From JBDUDK01 sp040002995 (GTDB taxonomy: Bacteria; Actinomycetota; Acidimicrobiia; Acidimicrobiales; Ilumatobacteraceae): DNA of 64,000 bases. Location: the NCBI GenBank assembly GCA_040002995.1, contig JBDUDK010000020.1, positions 1 to 64,000 of the forward strand, written 5' to 3'. This document shows, piece after piece, positions 53,608-62,890 of this stretch. Position 1 is the stretch's first letter, and each line of letters opens with the position of its first letter. The translations under genes and the position numbers were made by a program. Under the pieces are notes generated by a model. That model had not been told where the DNA came from, did not search any database, and saw only the letters and a list, made by a program, of their open reading frames with translations.

Positions 53608-54612
53608 ATGCCGATCCGGGTGGCCGTTGTGGGCGCGGGGTCGTGGGGTACGACGGTGGCGTCGTTGGCTTGCGTCAACACGCCCACCGTGCTGTGGGCG
53701 CGTCGGAAAGCTCTGGCCGAGCAGATCACGTCCGATCACTGCAACGGCGATTACCTACCCACCTTCTCGCTGCCCGAGGAGTTGACTGCGACTCACTCGA
53801 TGGCCGATGCGGTGAGTGGCGCCGACGTGGTGGTGATGGGCGTGCCGTCGCATGGCTTCCGGTCGGTGCTGGAGGAGGCGGCTCCGTTCGTGCGTCCATG
53901 GGTGCCCGTCGTGAGCCTGTCGAAAGGGCTCGAGCGCGGCACCCTCCTGCGCATGAGCGAAGTCGTTGGTCAGGTTCTCCCCGGTCACCCCGTTGCGGTC
54001 CTCACCGGACCGAATCTCGCCCGCGAGATCATGGACGGCCAGCCCGCGGCGAGTGTGGTGGCCACCACCGACGCTGTGATCGGGCGTGAGCTCCAGCGGA
54101 TTTTCACGAGCGACCACCTGCGGGTGTACACCAACCGCGACCTGATCGGCTGCGAGATCGCGGGCGTGGTCAAGAACGTGCTCGCCATCGCGTCGGGCAT
54201 GTCCGACGGCATGGGCTTCGGCGACAACACCCGCGCCACGCTCGTCACCCGCGGCCTGCACGAGCTGGCGCGGTTGGGTCAGGCACTCGGGGGAGAGGCG
54301 TTGACGTTTGCGGGCCTCGCGGGCATGGGCGACCTCATCGCCACGTGCTCGAGCACGCAGAGTCGAAATCGCATGGTGGGCGTGCAGCTTGGTAAGGGGC
54401 GCCCGATCAACGAGATCTTGAGCGAGATGAACATGGTGGCCGAGGGGGTAAAGAGTTCTCCGTCGGTGCTCGAGTTGGCGAAACGGCACGGGGTCGACAT
54501 GCCGTTGAGCGAAGCTGTCGTCGCGGTCTGTCACCAAGGCCGCTCCGCGCGAGAGGTCGTGCGCCGCCTGATGGAGCGCGAAGCCGGAGCGGAGATGGCC
54601 GGGCTGCGTTGA
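53608..54612 (+). CDS. gpsA: Glycerol-3-phosphate dehydrogenase [NAD(P)+]
   Basis: A 334-residue enzyme reducing dihydroxyacetone phosphate to glycerol 3-phosphate for lipid synthesis. Nucleotide-binding GAGSWGTTVASLA is at the N-terminus. The catalytic Lys is in VVKNVLAIASGMSDGMGFGDN, and SLSKGLERGTL and GPNLAREI are signature segments. It diverges from cofC with a probable leaderless start. Confidence 0.95.
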   Translation: MPIRVAVVGAGSWGTTVASLACVNTPTVLWARRKALAEQITSDHCNGDYLPTFSLPEELTATHSMADAVSGADVVVMGVPSHGFRSVLEEAAPFVRPWVPVVSLSKGLERGTLLRMSEVVGQVLPGHPVAVLTGPNLAREIMDGQPAASVVATTDAVIGRELQRIFTSDHLRVYTNRDLIGCEIAGVVKNVLAIASGMSDGMGFGDNTRATLVTRGLHELARLGQALGGEALTFAGLAGMGDLIATCSSTQSRNRMVGVQLGKGRPINEILSEMNMVAEGVKSSPSVLELAKRHGVDMPLSEAVVAVCHQGRSAREVVRRLMEREAGAEMAGLR

Positions 54613-55712
54613 TCGGGGCGATCGGGTCGCCGTGGCGGGCGACTGTGAGTGCGTGGGGGAGGATCGACCCCGCCGATGGCTCGTCGAACCTTGACTGGGC
54701 CATCGGTGGTGCCGACCGTTGGTACCGGCCCGCAGTCGAGACGTCGACCCGACAACAGGCGGTCGCGGGGACGCCGGTCATTGAAACCCGCGTGCGTGTG
54801 CCAGGGGGTGACGCGATCCATCGGGCTTTCGTCGTCGCCGGCGGTCATGTCGTCGTGGAGATCGAGAACGCCTCGCCGGCACCGTTCGCGGTCGCGTTCT
54901 CGAATGCCGAGGTTGTCGGCCCCGTCGCGCCGAGCGCGGTGCCGGAGAGCGCGCCCCTGCCACCCGGGTGGGTCGCGTTTGCGCTGGCGCACCGCGCGCG
55001 GCTCACGATTGTGTGGCCGCGGGCGTCGATGCCGCCGCGGGTGCCCACGTCGGAGAGCGTGGTGCGGGGATGGCAAACGCAATGCGATCGGGGCGTGCGC
55101 TACGAACTGCCCGACGAGGCGTTGCTCGAGTCGTTGACCGCGGCCCGCTGCGCGCTCTTGCTCGACGGTCCGTTGGTGTCAGACGACCCGGCGACGCGTT
55201 TGCTCGCTGCGGGGGAGTGGGTGCGCCTCGGCGAGGACGGTCGACCATTGGTGCCCGCGCTGGCCGACGCCGTGCACGCCCTGGCCCGCACGCACTCGGA
55301 GTGGGCGTTGCGCTCAGGGGCCGATGTGCTGCGGGCCGCGGGTGAGGATCAGGCGGCGTCCGACGTCGACGACATCATTCGGCGGCAGAGCGCGAGCGAG
55401 GCGGAGCCGGTGTCGGTGTTGGCCCGCGTGCGTTCGTTGGTGCGGGCGGGCGCGCACGGAGGGATCGAGTTGCTGCCGAGGTTCCCGGAGGCGTGGGTCG
55501 GGCAGAGCGTTGCCGTGTACGGGGAGCACACGCCGCTCGGGCGGTTGTCGTTCGCCGTTCGCTGGCACGGCTCGCGCCCGGCCCTCTTGTGGGAGCTCGA
55601 CGGCCCAGGCACGGTGTCTCTGCTGCGCTGTGGCCTCGATCCGACCTGGTCGACCACCGAACCCCGCGGCGACGCCCTCCTCGCGCCCTATTCGTCCTCT
55701 GAGGGTGAATAG
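54609..55712 (+). CDS. Uncharacterised protein with glycosidase-like C-terminus
   Basis: A 367-residue protein from a TTG overlapping the gpsA stop; another start is possible. The N-terminal part is strand-rich (ETRVRVPGGDAIHRAFVVAGGHVVVEIEN, an unusually hydrophobic beta sheet). The middle is helical (TAARCALLLDGPL, HSEWALRSGADVLRAAG). The C-terminus, LLPRFPEAWVGQSVAVYGEHTPLGRLSF, resembles the tail of six-hairpin glycosidase-type proteins. It converges on a GH38 mannosidase, so a carbohydrate role is plausible but unproven. Confidence 0.6.
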   Translation: MIGAIGSPWRATVSAWGRIDPADGSSNLDWAIGGADRWYRPAVETSTRQQAVAGTPVIETRVRVPGGDAIHRAFVVAGGHVVVEIENASPAPFAVAFSNAEVVGPVAPSAVPESAPLPPGWVAFALAHRARLTIVWPRASMPPRVPTSESVVRGWQTQCDRGVRYELPDEALLESLTAARCALLLDGPLVSDDPATRLLAAGEWVRLGEDGRPLVPALADAVHALARTHSEWALRSGADVLRAAGEDQAASDVDDIIRRQSASEAEPVSVLARVRSLVRAGAHGGIELLPRFPEAWVGQSVAVYGEHTPLGRLSFAVRWHGSRPALLWELDGPGTVSLLRCGLDPTWSTTEPRGDALLAPYSSSEGE

Positions 55713-55752
55713 GGATCGAATCGCGCACTTTTTGTCCTCTGAGGACGAATAG
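55691..55752. repeat. Direct repeat of a gene end including the stop codon
   Basis: TTCGTCCTCTGAGGGTGAATAG (55691-55712), the last codons of the preceding gene, recurs with three changes as TTTGTCCTCTGAGGACGAATAG (55731-55752). The second copy also holds the inverted repeat GTCCTC/GAGGAC. Confidence 0.7.
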
Positions 55753-55760
55753 TGACGCGG

Positions 55761-58082
55761 TTAGGGGGTGAGGCGGATTGTCGCAATGCGCTGCGGGGCG
55801 AGGTCGAACGCCTCGTCGAACGGGGCGACGGTGCAGCCGCGGAGGTCGACGAGCCGCCCGGATCGTCCGGCGATCTGCACACGCGTCGTGGCGTCTGTGG
55901 GATTAAAGACGCGCACCTCGAGCTCGCCGTCGACGCGCCGCACCGCGGAGACCTGTGCCCCTTCGACGTTGAGTGCCGAGGCCGTGGCCGGGCCCTCGCC
56001 ACCCCCGCGTGCTCTGGCCACGAGAAGCGGCACGAACGCATCGTCGACGAGCGCGTAGGGGTCGACATCGCCGACGGCCACGACGTAGCGCAACTCGTGG
56101 CGCCCGCGCGCCTGGGATCCGAGCAGCTCGTGCTCGGGCCCGGCGGGATGGGGCCTCGACACCATCGGGCCGCGCGACAGAAAGCGGGTGGCGCGCAGAA
56201 GCGTCAGTGCGAGCGTGTGAGCGCCCTCGTTGTCGATATCGACGAGCTCGTACTCCAACAGGCCCTCGTGGGCCAGCGTGAGTCCGCCTGCTTGGACGAA
56301 GCGACGCGAAGGAAACGTCGGGAGTCCGGGTTCGTGGGGACCTCCCTCGGCCGTCAACCCCCGCTCGACGATCGTAAATGCGCACTCCGCTCTGGACACA
56401 CGCGCGGGCGAGGGCAGCGGGAAGTGGGCGCGCACGCGGTGGTCGTCGCAACGATTTTCGAATGCGACGGTCACCCGCACGAATCGTTCCCCGGCGCGTA
56501 GCTCGAGCGTGGTCCGCACCTCGACCTCGACGGCACCGTCGCGCGCCTCCGCCGAATCGAGGCATTGAGGCCAGGCGTAGCGCGCCGCGAAGAGCAGCGA
56601 AGCCACGACGGGACCCGAAGCCACCACTGCTGTCGTCACCTTCCGCGGCGCGTCGACGAGGAGCTCCTGTGCGGGCGGGCAGTAGTTGTAGGTGTCGCCG
56701 GCGTCGCCACCGTCGACGATGGCGCCCAACCCGGTGACGGCGCCGATCGAGAACGTTGCGCGTGTCGCGTCGACTTCAACCCGCACGAGCCCGTTGTCGA
56801 GGACCGTGCCCTCCGCGTGTGCGGGCGCCACCTTCGCGGGCTGCGCTTCGTATGCCGACCAGCCGTACGGCGGTGTGTCCTCGACGCGGGTGGGCACGCC
56901 GTCGATCTCCACCACGCCGCCGCGCGTCCGCGCCGACGGGTTCACGATCACGGGACCGGCGACGGGGGACTGCCGCGCCACAGCGCGGAGAGCACGCGAA
57001 GTCAGCCCGTCGGCGATCTGGCCGGCCTCGGCGTAGCGATGGAGGACGGCGAGACACACATCGTCGTGCGAACACGCACAAATGGAGTCGTGCGCTGCGT
57101 TGCGGATCACTTCGAGCCAGGCCAGCTCGAGGAACGCCTCCGGCCATTCGTCGGCCGGCAACACGAGCGCGGACAACGGCTCGGCGATGCGTTCGAGCGA
57201 GCGTTCCACCCGCGCCGCCGCTTGTCGAACATCGACCCGGTTCGACGCCACGCCCATCAGCAGGTTGGTGCGGGCCCCGCTTCGCAGCTCGCCCCGGTAT
57301 TCGGGTAAGCCCGAAGTTGGCCCGGCGTGCACGTGCTCGGTGAGGCTCGTGATGGTGATGTCGAGGTCGTGGCCGCCTAGGGCGCGGGCCTCGGCAACGA
57401 CCCGCCCGAGCCACGCCTGCGGCATGAGGTGATCGGTGCCGTTCATCCAAAGAATCGGAAAGTCGGCGAGAAGTGGTGCGAACTCGCCCTCCCATTTGGA
57501 GATCTGTTCGAGCAGCGCGGCGCCGGAGTCGGGCAGAACCTCACCGTTGCTATAGCCCGACACGAGGTATTCGGCGCGCACTTTGCTCCCGTCGGGTGCC
57601 ACCCACCAGAACGCACTGCGGTCGACGGCCGACGGCACGCCCCGCCACACCGCCGCGTGCTCGAAGCCGAACTGCGCGAGCAGCTGGGGCATCTGCGCGA
57701 TGTGGCCGAACATGTCGGGTAGGTAGCCGATGTCCATGGCGCCGCCGAACGCCTCGGCGCGAGCGAGGCCGACCTCCATGTCGCGAATGATCGTTTCGCC
57801 TGACACGAGAAACTCGTCCATCAGGATGTACCACGGCCCCATCGCCACTCGTCCATCGACGGCGAGTTGACGGAGCCGGTGCTCCGCCTCGGGCCGGACG
57901 GCGAGGTAGTCGTCGATCACCGCCATCTGCCCGTCGAGGAGAAAGTGGCGGTAGTCGGGGTCGGTCTCGAGCTGTGGGATGAGCCCGTCGAGCAACTCGA
58001 CCAGCCGCATACGAAAGGTCTGGAACGGCGCGTACCACTCGCGATCCCAGTGGGTGTGGGGCACGATTGACACCCGGCGCAT
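55761..58082 (-). CDS. Alpha-mannosidase (glycoside hydrolase family 38)
   Basis: A 773-residue enzyme. The N-terminal catalytic domain begins VPHTHWDREWYAPFQTF (zinc His and Asp). YLPDMFGHIAQMPQLL carries the nucleophile Asp, and WMNGTDHLMPQ a further zinc-site region. A C-terminal beta domain completes GH38. It hydrolyses alpha-mannosides; no signal peptide is seen, so it is probably cytoplasmic. Length is shorter than eukaryotic enzymes but usual for bacterial ones. Confidence 0.92.
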   Translation of the reverse strand: MRRVSIVPHTHWDREWYAPFQTFRMRLVELLDGLIPQLETDPDYRHFLLDGQMAVIDDYLAVRPEAEHRLRQLAVDGRVAMGPWYILMDEFLVSGETIIRDMEVGLARAEAFGGAMDIGYLPDMFGHIAQMPQLLAQFGFEHAAVWRGVPSAVDRSAFWWVAPDGSKVRAEYLVSGYSNGEVLPDSGAALLEQISKWEGEFAPLLADFPILWMNGTDHLMPQAWLGRVVAEARALGGHDLDITITSLTEHVHAGPTSGLPEYRGELRSGARTNLLMGVASNRVDVRQAAARVERSLERIAEPLSALVLPADEWPEAFLELAWLEVIRNAAHDSICACSHDDVCLAVLHRYAEAGQIADGLTSRALRAVARQSPVAGPVIVNPSARTRGGVVEIDGVPTRVEDTPPYGWSAYEAQPAKVAPAHAEGTVLDNGLVRVEVDATRATFSIGAVTGLGAIVDGGDAGDTYNYCPPAQELLVDAPRKVTTAVVASGPVVASLLFAARYAWPQCLDSAEARDGAVEVEVRTTLELRAGERFVRVTVAFENRCDDHRVRAHFPLPSPARVSRAECAFTIVERGLTAEGGPHEPGLPTFPSRRFVQAGGLTLAHEGLLEYELVDIDNEGAHTLALTLLRATRFLSRGPMVSRPHPAGPEHELLGSQARGRHELRYVVAVGDVDPYALVDDAFVPLLVARARGGGEGPATASALNVEGAQVSAVRRVDGELEVRVFNPTDATTRVQIAGRSGRLVDLRGCTVAPFDEAFDLAPQRIATIRLTP

Positions 58083-58181
58083 AGCGGTTGGCCTGCTCCC
58101 TTGCCTCAGAGGCGGAGGTTACCGGGCTCGGCCAACGCTCAAGATGCACCTCGTCGGGCCGACTGGAATCCCGTGCGTCAT

Positions 58182-59657
58182 GTGGGAATTCGTTCGTGGC
58201 TGGCGTTGGCGGGACCGTTACTGATCCCCGTGGCGCTCTTCTTCGGGCTGCGGTCGATTCCCTTCATCGACGTCCACTACCAGGACGCGTACTTCCACCT
58301 CTTTTTCGTGTCGGCGATCGCGGGCTGCGCGCTCATCGTTGCGTTCGTCGCCGCCCGGGCGGGTGCCCGCGCCGGGCATTACGGCCCGGCATGGCTCGCG
58401 ATCGGGTGTGTCTCGGTCGGAGCTCTGATGCTCGGCCACGGCCTCACCACGCCCGGTGTGTACGACCGGCCCGGCAACCTCTGGGTCGCGCGCCTGCCGT
58501 ACCTCTCGATTCTGCTCTTCGCGGTTTCGGTGGCCCTTGCCGCCCGGCCTCGCAACGCCATCACGTCGCGCATCGCCTCCCAGCACCCGCGGCTGCTGAT
58601 TTTCGGAGTCTCAGCGGCCCTTGTCGCATTCGTCGCGTGGATCGTCGCCGATCCCACCCGCCTCGGCGGCAGCCGCCCGATCACCTACGAGAACGAGGTG
58701 AAGTGGGCGGTCACCGGGGTGGCATCTGTCCTGTTGACTTACGTCGCGGTCGTGCACTGGCGACGTTGGCGCCTGGGCCACGACCCGGTGCAGTACGCGC
58801 TGGTGCTGGCGGGGGGGCTTTCGACCGCCGCGCTGCTGTCGTTGCGACTGGGCGAGACCTGGCGGCTCTCGTGGTGGGACTATCACGGGTTCCTGCTCGC
58901 CGGCTACGCGGGCGCGGTGTACGCGGTCGCGGTCCGCTACCGGCGCACCCGCGCCGTCGACGAGGTGCTCACGGCGACGTTTGAACACGATCCGATGGCT
59001 CACATCGTCGACGGCTACCCGGAGGCGTTGAAAACGCTGGTGCGCGCCGTCGAGGTCAAGGACCGCTACACCCACGGGCACTCGGAGCGAACCGCCAAGA
59101 TCGCGGTGCAGCTCGGTGTCCGCCTCGGGCTCGACGAGGACACCCTGCGGGCACTCGCCCGCGGTGCCTTCCTCCACGACGTCGGCAAGATCGCCATCCC
59201 CGACGAGATTCTCAACAAGCCTTCGGGACTCACACCCGAAGAGCGCGTTGTCGTTGAGACGCATCCGCAGGTGGGCTACGAACTCGTGGTCCCCGTGCGC
59301 GAGCTCAGCGAGGCGCTACCGGTCATCCTTCATCATCACGAGCGTTGGGACGGCACCGGCTACCCAACGAAACTCGCGGGAAACGCCATCCCGTTCATCG
59401 CCCGGGTCACGGCGCTCGCCGACGTTTGGGACGCGATGACATCGGATCGCTCGTACCGGCACGGCCTACGGCCCGAGCTGGCGCTGGCTCACATCGCCGC
59501 CGGGCGTGGCTCGCATTTCGATCCAGCGCTCGTCGACGGCATGATCGCACTCGCCGCCGATTGGGGTTACCACGTGGCGCCCGAAGGCGGCGACGCCGAG
59601 CAGGCGTGGCTGGCCGCGGAGACGTGCCACGAAGTTGTTGCCGCGAACCAGAGCTGA
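58182..59657 (+). CDS. Membrane HD-GYP domain phosphodiesterase-like protein
   Basis: A 491-residue protein; GTG 58182 gives a membrane N-terminus, GTG 58173 and TTG 58101 are alternatives. About seven helices (residues 5-280) form a transmembrane sensor region. The C-terminal HD-GYP domain is intact: YTHGHSERTAKIAVQLG, FLHDVGKIAIPDEIL, HHHERWDGTGYP, and ADVWDAMTSDRSY. HD-GYP enzymes degrade cyclic di-GMP or related dinucleotides. It diverges from the mannosidase. Confidence 0.88.
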   Translation: MGIRSWLALAGPLLIPVALFFGLRSIPFIDVHYQDAYFHLFFVSAIAGCALIVAFVAARAGARAGHYGPAWLAIGCVSVGALMLGHGLTTPGVYDRPGNLWVARLPYLSILLFAVSVALAARPRNAITSRIASQHPRLLIFGVSAALVAFVAWIVADPTRLGGSRPITYENEVKWAVTGVASVLLTYVAVVHWRRWRLGHDPVQYALVLAGGLSTAALLSLRLGETWRLSWWDYHGFLLAGYAGAVYAVAVRYRRTRAVDEVLTATFEHDPMAHIVDGYPEALKTLVRAVEVKDRYTHGHSERTAKIAVQLGVRLGLDEDTLRALARGAFLHDVGKIAIPDEILNKPSGLTPEERVVVETHPQVGYELVVPVRELSEALPVILHHHERWDGTGYPTKLAGNAIPFIARVTALADVWDAMTSDRSYRHGLRPELALAHIAAGRGSHFDPALVDGMIALAADWGYHVAPEGGDAEQAWLAAETCHEVVAANQS

Positions 59658-59665
59658 AGTCGCGT

Positions 59666-60007
59666 TCACGGCTCCTTGTAGGCCTCCGCCACTCGCTTCG
59701 GCACGACCATGCGCCACGCGTCGACGACGATCTCGCGCATCTCGGGCTCGTCGATGGCGTCCAGGCGGACCACCACCCAGTGGTAGCGCTGATCCGAACG
59801 CTTGGGCATCGTGAACTTCTCGGGCTCTGACGCGATCAACGCGGCGCGTTCCTCTTTCGGGAATGCGAATCCCATGAGCGTCTCGTCGCGTGAGAACGCG
59901 AGATACACAATGCGCCCGACGCGGAACTTGACGCGATCGCGCACCAGGGCCTCGTAGCTTCGCTCCAGCGTGAGCGCGAGCTCCCGTACGTCGTCGATGG
60001 TCACCAT
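59666..60007 (-). CDS. MmcQ/YjbR family protein
   Basis: A 113-residue protein from ATG 60007. The MmcQ/YjbR fold shows RVGRIVYLAFSRDETLMGFAFP, and RYHWVVVRLDAIDEPEMREIVVDAWRMV, with the expected length. Proteins of this family are thought to bind DNA, but function is unproven. It diverges from selD. Confidence 0.82.
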   Translation of the reverse strand: MVTIDDVRELALTLERSYEALVRDRVKFRVGRIVYLAFSRDETLMGFAFPKEERAALIASEPEKFTMPKRSDQRYHWVVVRLDAIDEPEMREIVVDAWRMVVPKRVAEAYKEP

Positions 60008-60044
60008 GATCTCTTGACGATACGCCGGACGCAGGGCGGGGTCG

Positions 60045-60050
60045 TAGGCT
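60045..60050 (+). promoter_or_regulatory. -10 box for leaderless selD transcript
   Basis: TAGGCT is six bases upstream of the GTG at 60057, with no ribosome-binding site. A TTGACG occurs at 60014-60019 but the spacing is too long for a standard -35. Confidence 0.45.
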
Positions 60051-60056
60051 CCGCGG

Positions 60057-61067
60057 GTGCTCACTGACATTCGCCTGACCGAGTGGACCTCGTGTGGCGG
60101 GTGCGCGGCGAAATGGGGCGCCGCACCGTTGGCCGCGCTCGTGCGGGGGCTCGAGGTCGGCTCTTCGCCCAATCTCCTCGTCGGCCTGGCGCCGTTCGAC
60201 GACGCCGCCGTCTACCAGATCTCCGAAGATCTCGCGATCGTCTCCACCACCGACTTCTTTCCGCCGCTCGTCGACGACCCGTCCGACTTTGGCGCGATCG
60301 CCGCGGCGAACGCGTGCAGCGACGTGTTCGCCATGGGCGGACGGGTGATCATGGCGCTCAACATCTCCGCCTTCCCGGAGCGGATGCCCGTCGAGGCCAT
60401 CGGCGCCATCCTGGCTGCCGCAGCCGAGGTCGTCGTCGCGGCCGGCGGCGTGGTCGCTGGAGGTCACACCATTCGAAGCGACGAGCCCATCTTCGGTCTC
60501 GCAGTGCAGGGTCTCGTCGATCCTCGCCGCGTGTTCACCAAGGCCGGCGCACGGCCGGGCGACGTCCTCGTCCTGTCGAAGCCCATCGGCACTGGCATCG
60601 TGTTGGCGGGATCCGGCGCCGCGGAGAAGCGGGCGGCCATCGCAACGATGCGAACGTTGAACCGCGCCGCGTCGGAGGTGCTCAGCGGCATCGGCAACGA
60701 TCTGGTGCACGCCGTTACCGACGTGACGGGGTTCGGCTTGTGCGGCCATGGCTGGGAGATGGCGGAGCGCTCGGATGTGCGCTTCTCGTTCGACACCGCG
60801 CACGTACCTCTCTACGACGGCGCATTAGAGGCGGCCGAGGCGGGTACCCGCACCGGTGGCGATGCGCGCAATCGTGAGCATCTAGCGGCCCACGTCACCA
60901 TGGGCGGTGGCGTCGGCGCCGCGCTCCAAGCTCTCTGTTTCGATCCTCAGACGTCCGGTGGTCTCCTGGCGGCGATCGATCCGTGGGCGGTCAACGCCAC
61001 AACCGACGCCGGTTTCACGGTCGTAGGTTCCGTCGCGACCGGGCCGGCTGGTATAGACCTGGTCTGA
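60057..61067 (+). CDS. selD: Selenide, water dikinase (selenophosphate synthetase)
   Basis: A 336-residue enzyme making selenophosphate from selenide and ATP. The catalytic TSCGGCAAKWG has Cys (not Sec) at the active position and the following Lys. Metal- and ATP-binding segments are STTDFFPPLVDDP, NACSDVFAMGGRV, GGHTIRSDEPIFGL and DVTGFGLCGHGWEM. The length matches SelD. The partner selenocysteine genes (selA, selB, selC) are not seen in the window. Confidence 0.92.
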   Translation: MLTDIRLTEWTSCGGCAAKWGAAPLAALVRGLEVGSSPNLLVGLAPFDDAAVYQISEDLAIVSTTDFFPPLVDDPSDFGAIAAANACSDVFAMGGRVIMALNISAFPERMPVEAIGAILAAAAEVVVAAGGVVAGGHTIRSDEPIFGLAVQGLVDPRRVFTKAGARPGDVLVLSKPIGTGIVLAGSGAAEKRAAIATMRTLNRAASEVLSGIGNDLVHAVTDVTGFGLCGHGWEMAERSDVRFSFDTAHVPLYDGALEAAEAGTRTGGDARNREHLAAHVTMGGGVGAALQALCFDPQTSGGLLAAIDPWAVNATTDAGFTVVGSVATGPAGIDLV

Positions 61068-61738
61068 TGCCCTCGAAGAAGGTCGCCCCCACGCGGCAAC
61101 TCGAGCACGAGTTGCGGTCCGGCGGCCATGAAATCATCGTCGGTGTCGACGAAGTGGGGCGCGGCGCGTGGGCCGGGCCGCTGATGGTGGGCGCCGCGGT
61201 GTTGCCCAGTGACAAACGGGTGAACGGGGTGCGCGATTCCAAGCTGCTCACCGAGGCCGAACGCGAGCGCCTGTTCGACCGCATCGCCGGCTGGTGCGTG
61301 ACGTGGAGCGTGGGCGCGGCGACGCAGGCGGAGTGCGATGAGCTCGGCATGGCCGAGGCGCAGCGGCTCGCGGCTCGACGTGCAATAGACGGTCTCGCGG
61401 TCATACCCGACACGGCGATCGTCGACGGCACATGGAACTTCCTTCGCGGCACGGTCGGCGATGTTCATCTGAAGGTGAAGGCCGATGCTCGTTGTCTGAG
61501 CGTGGCGGCCGCATCGATACTCGCCAAGGTGACGCGCGACCGCGTGATGCGCGCCGAGGCTGAGCACTATCCCGCGTATGCGTTCGAGTCGAACAAGGGC
61601 TACCCGTGCTCCATGCACAAGGCCGCCCTGCAGGCGTGGGGGCCCACCGCGATCCACCGGCGGACGTGGGTGTTCATGGACCACCTGCCATGGCCGGGAC
61701 TCCGCGTCTTTCGCCCCGAGCAGGCGAGCCTCTTCTAG
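61067..61738 (+). CDS. rnhB: Ribonuclease HII
   Basis: A 223-residue enzyme; ATG 61067 overlaps the selD stop (TGATG). The catalytic acidic residues are in VGVDEVGRGAWAGPL, VNGVRDSKLLT and VDGTWNF, with KVTRDRVM later. It removes ribonucleotides and RNA primers from DNA. It overlaps the convergent aminotransferase gene by four bases. Confidence 0.93.
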   Translation: MPSKKVAPTRQLEHELRSGGHEIIVGVDEVGRGAWAGPLMVGAAVLPSDKRVNGVRDSKLLTEAERERLFDRIAGWCVTWSVGAATQAECDELGMAEAQRLAARRAIDGLAVIPDTAIVDGTWNFLRGTVGDVHLKVKADARCLSVAAASILAKVTRDRVMRAEAEHYPAYAFESNKGYPCSMHKAALQAWGPTAIHRRTWVFMDHLPWPGLRVFRPEQASLF

Positions 61739-62838
61739 CGCCGCTTCGTCCATTCGACGAGGCGGGCCACTGCCTCGGACACATTGGCCCGGCTCGCGGC
61801 GAACGAGAAGCGCACGAAACGGTGACCCCGGACGGGATCGAAGTCGATGCCCGGCGTGACCGCGACGCCGAGCTCGTCGAGCCACGTTCGGCACAGCTTC
61901 TGGCTGTCGTCGGTCAGCCCGCTGACATCGACATACGCATAGAACGCGCCGTCGCAGGGCGCGAATTCGGTCAGGCCCGCGGCGCGGAGGCCGTTCAGCA
62001 TGACGTCACGCGTCTCGGCGAGCGCTATGACGTTGCCCCGAAGTTCCTCGTGACAGTCGAATGCCGCCATGCCCGCGACCTGTGACACGTGGGGCGCGCA
62101 GATGTAGAGATTCTGGGCGAACTTCTCGATCGCCGGAATGAGAGCGGGCGGGACGACAAGCCAGCCGAGCCGCCAGCCGGTCATGGCGAAGTACTTGGAG
62201 AAGCTGTTCATGACGACGACGTCGTCGCTCATGGCGAGTGCGCTGGCCGCGGGCGCGCCGTAGGTGATGCCGTGGTAGATCTCGTCGGCGATCACGGCGA
62301 TGCCGCGGTCGCGGCAGTGGTCAACGATGGCCGCGAGCTGCGTGGCCGGGATCACAGTGCCGGTGGGATTCGACGGGCTGGCGATTACGAGACCGTCGAG
62401 GGGGGCGGCAGCATCGATGAGTTCGGGAGTCGGCGCATATCGGGTTTCTGCGCCGACCGGAATGGCGACGGGTGTGACGCCGAGCGCGGCGAGCGTGTTG
62501 CGATAGCACGGGTAGCCCGGTTCGGTGACTCCGACTCGGTCGCCGGTGTCGAAACACGCGAGAAAGGCGAGGACGAAGCCACCCGACGCGCCCGCCGTGA
62601 CGATCACCCGTGACGGATCGACATCGACTGAGTACCAGTCGGCGTAATGAGCGGCGATGCGCGCGCGGAGTTCCGGCAGGCCGAGCGCGGTCGTGTAGCC
62701 GAGCGTGGCGTTGTCGACGGCCCTCGCCACCGCGTCGCGAACCCCGCGAGGCGCGCCCGCCGCCGGTTGGCCGACTTCGAGATGCAGCACATCGGCGCCC
62801 ATCGCGGCGCGCTCCTCCGCGAGCCGGTTCATCTCCAT
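61735..62838 (-). CDS. Class I/II PLP aminotransferase
   Basis: A 367-residue enzyme as read from ATG 62838. Motifs are SPSNPTGTVI, ADEIYHGITYG, the PLP Lys in SFSKYFAMTGWRLGW and the C-terminal RFSFAAS. It resembles aspartate/alanine-type aminotransferases. The conserved N-terminal segment SRRSAISPFFAMEMN begins upstream of this ATG, in a frame without a standard start; a GAGGCGG ribosome-like site precedes an ATC codon at 62880, which may be the true start. Confidence 0.85.
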   Translation of the reverse strand: MEMNRLAEERAAMGADVLHLEVGQPAAGAPRGVRDAVARAVDNATLGYTTALGLPELRARIAAHYADWYSVDVDPSRVIVTAGASGGFVLAFLACFDTGDRVGVTEPGYPCYRNTLAALGVTPVAIPVGAETRYAPTPELIDAAAPLDGLVIASPSNPTGTVIPATQLAAIVDHCRDRGIAVIADEIYHGITYGAPAASALAMSDDVVVMNSFSKYFAMTGWRLGWLVVPPALIPAIEKFAQNLYICAPHVSQVAGMAAFDCHEELRGNVIALAETRDVMLNGLRAAGLTEFAPCDGAFYAYVDVSGLTDDSQKLCRTWLDELGVAVTPGIDFDPVRGHRFVRFSFAASRANVSEAVARLVEWTKRR

Positions 62839-62890
62839 GGCGAAGAACGGTGAGATCGCCGACCGGCGCGAGACCTTGATAGCGGCCGCC

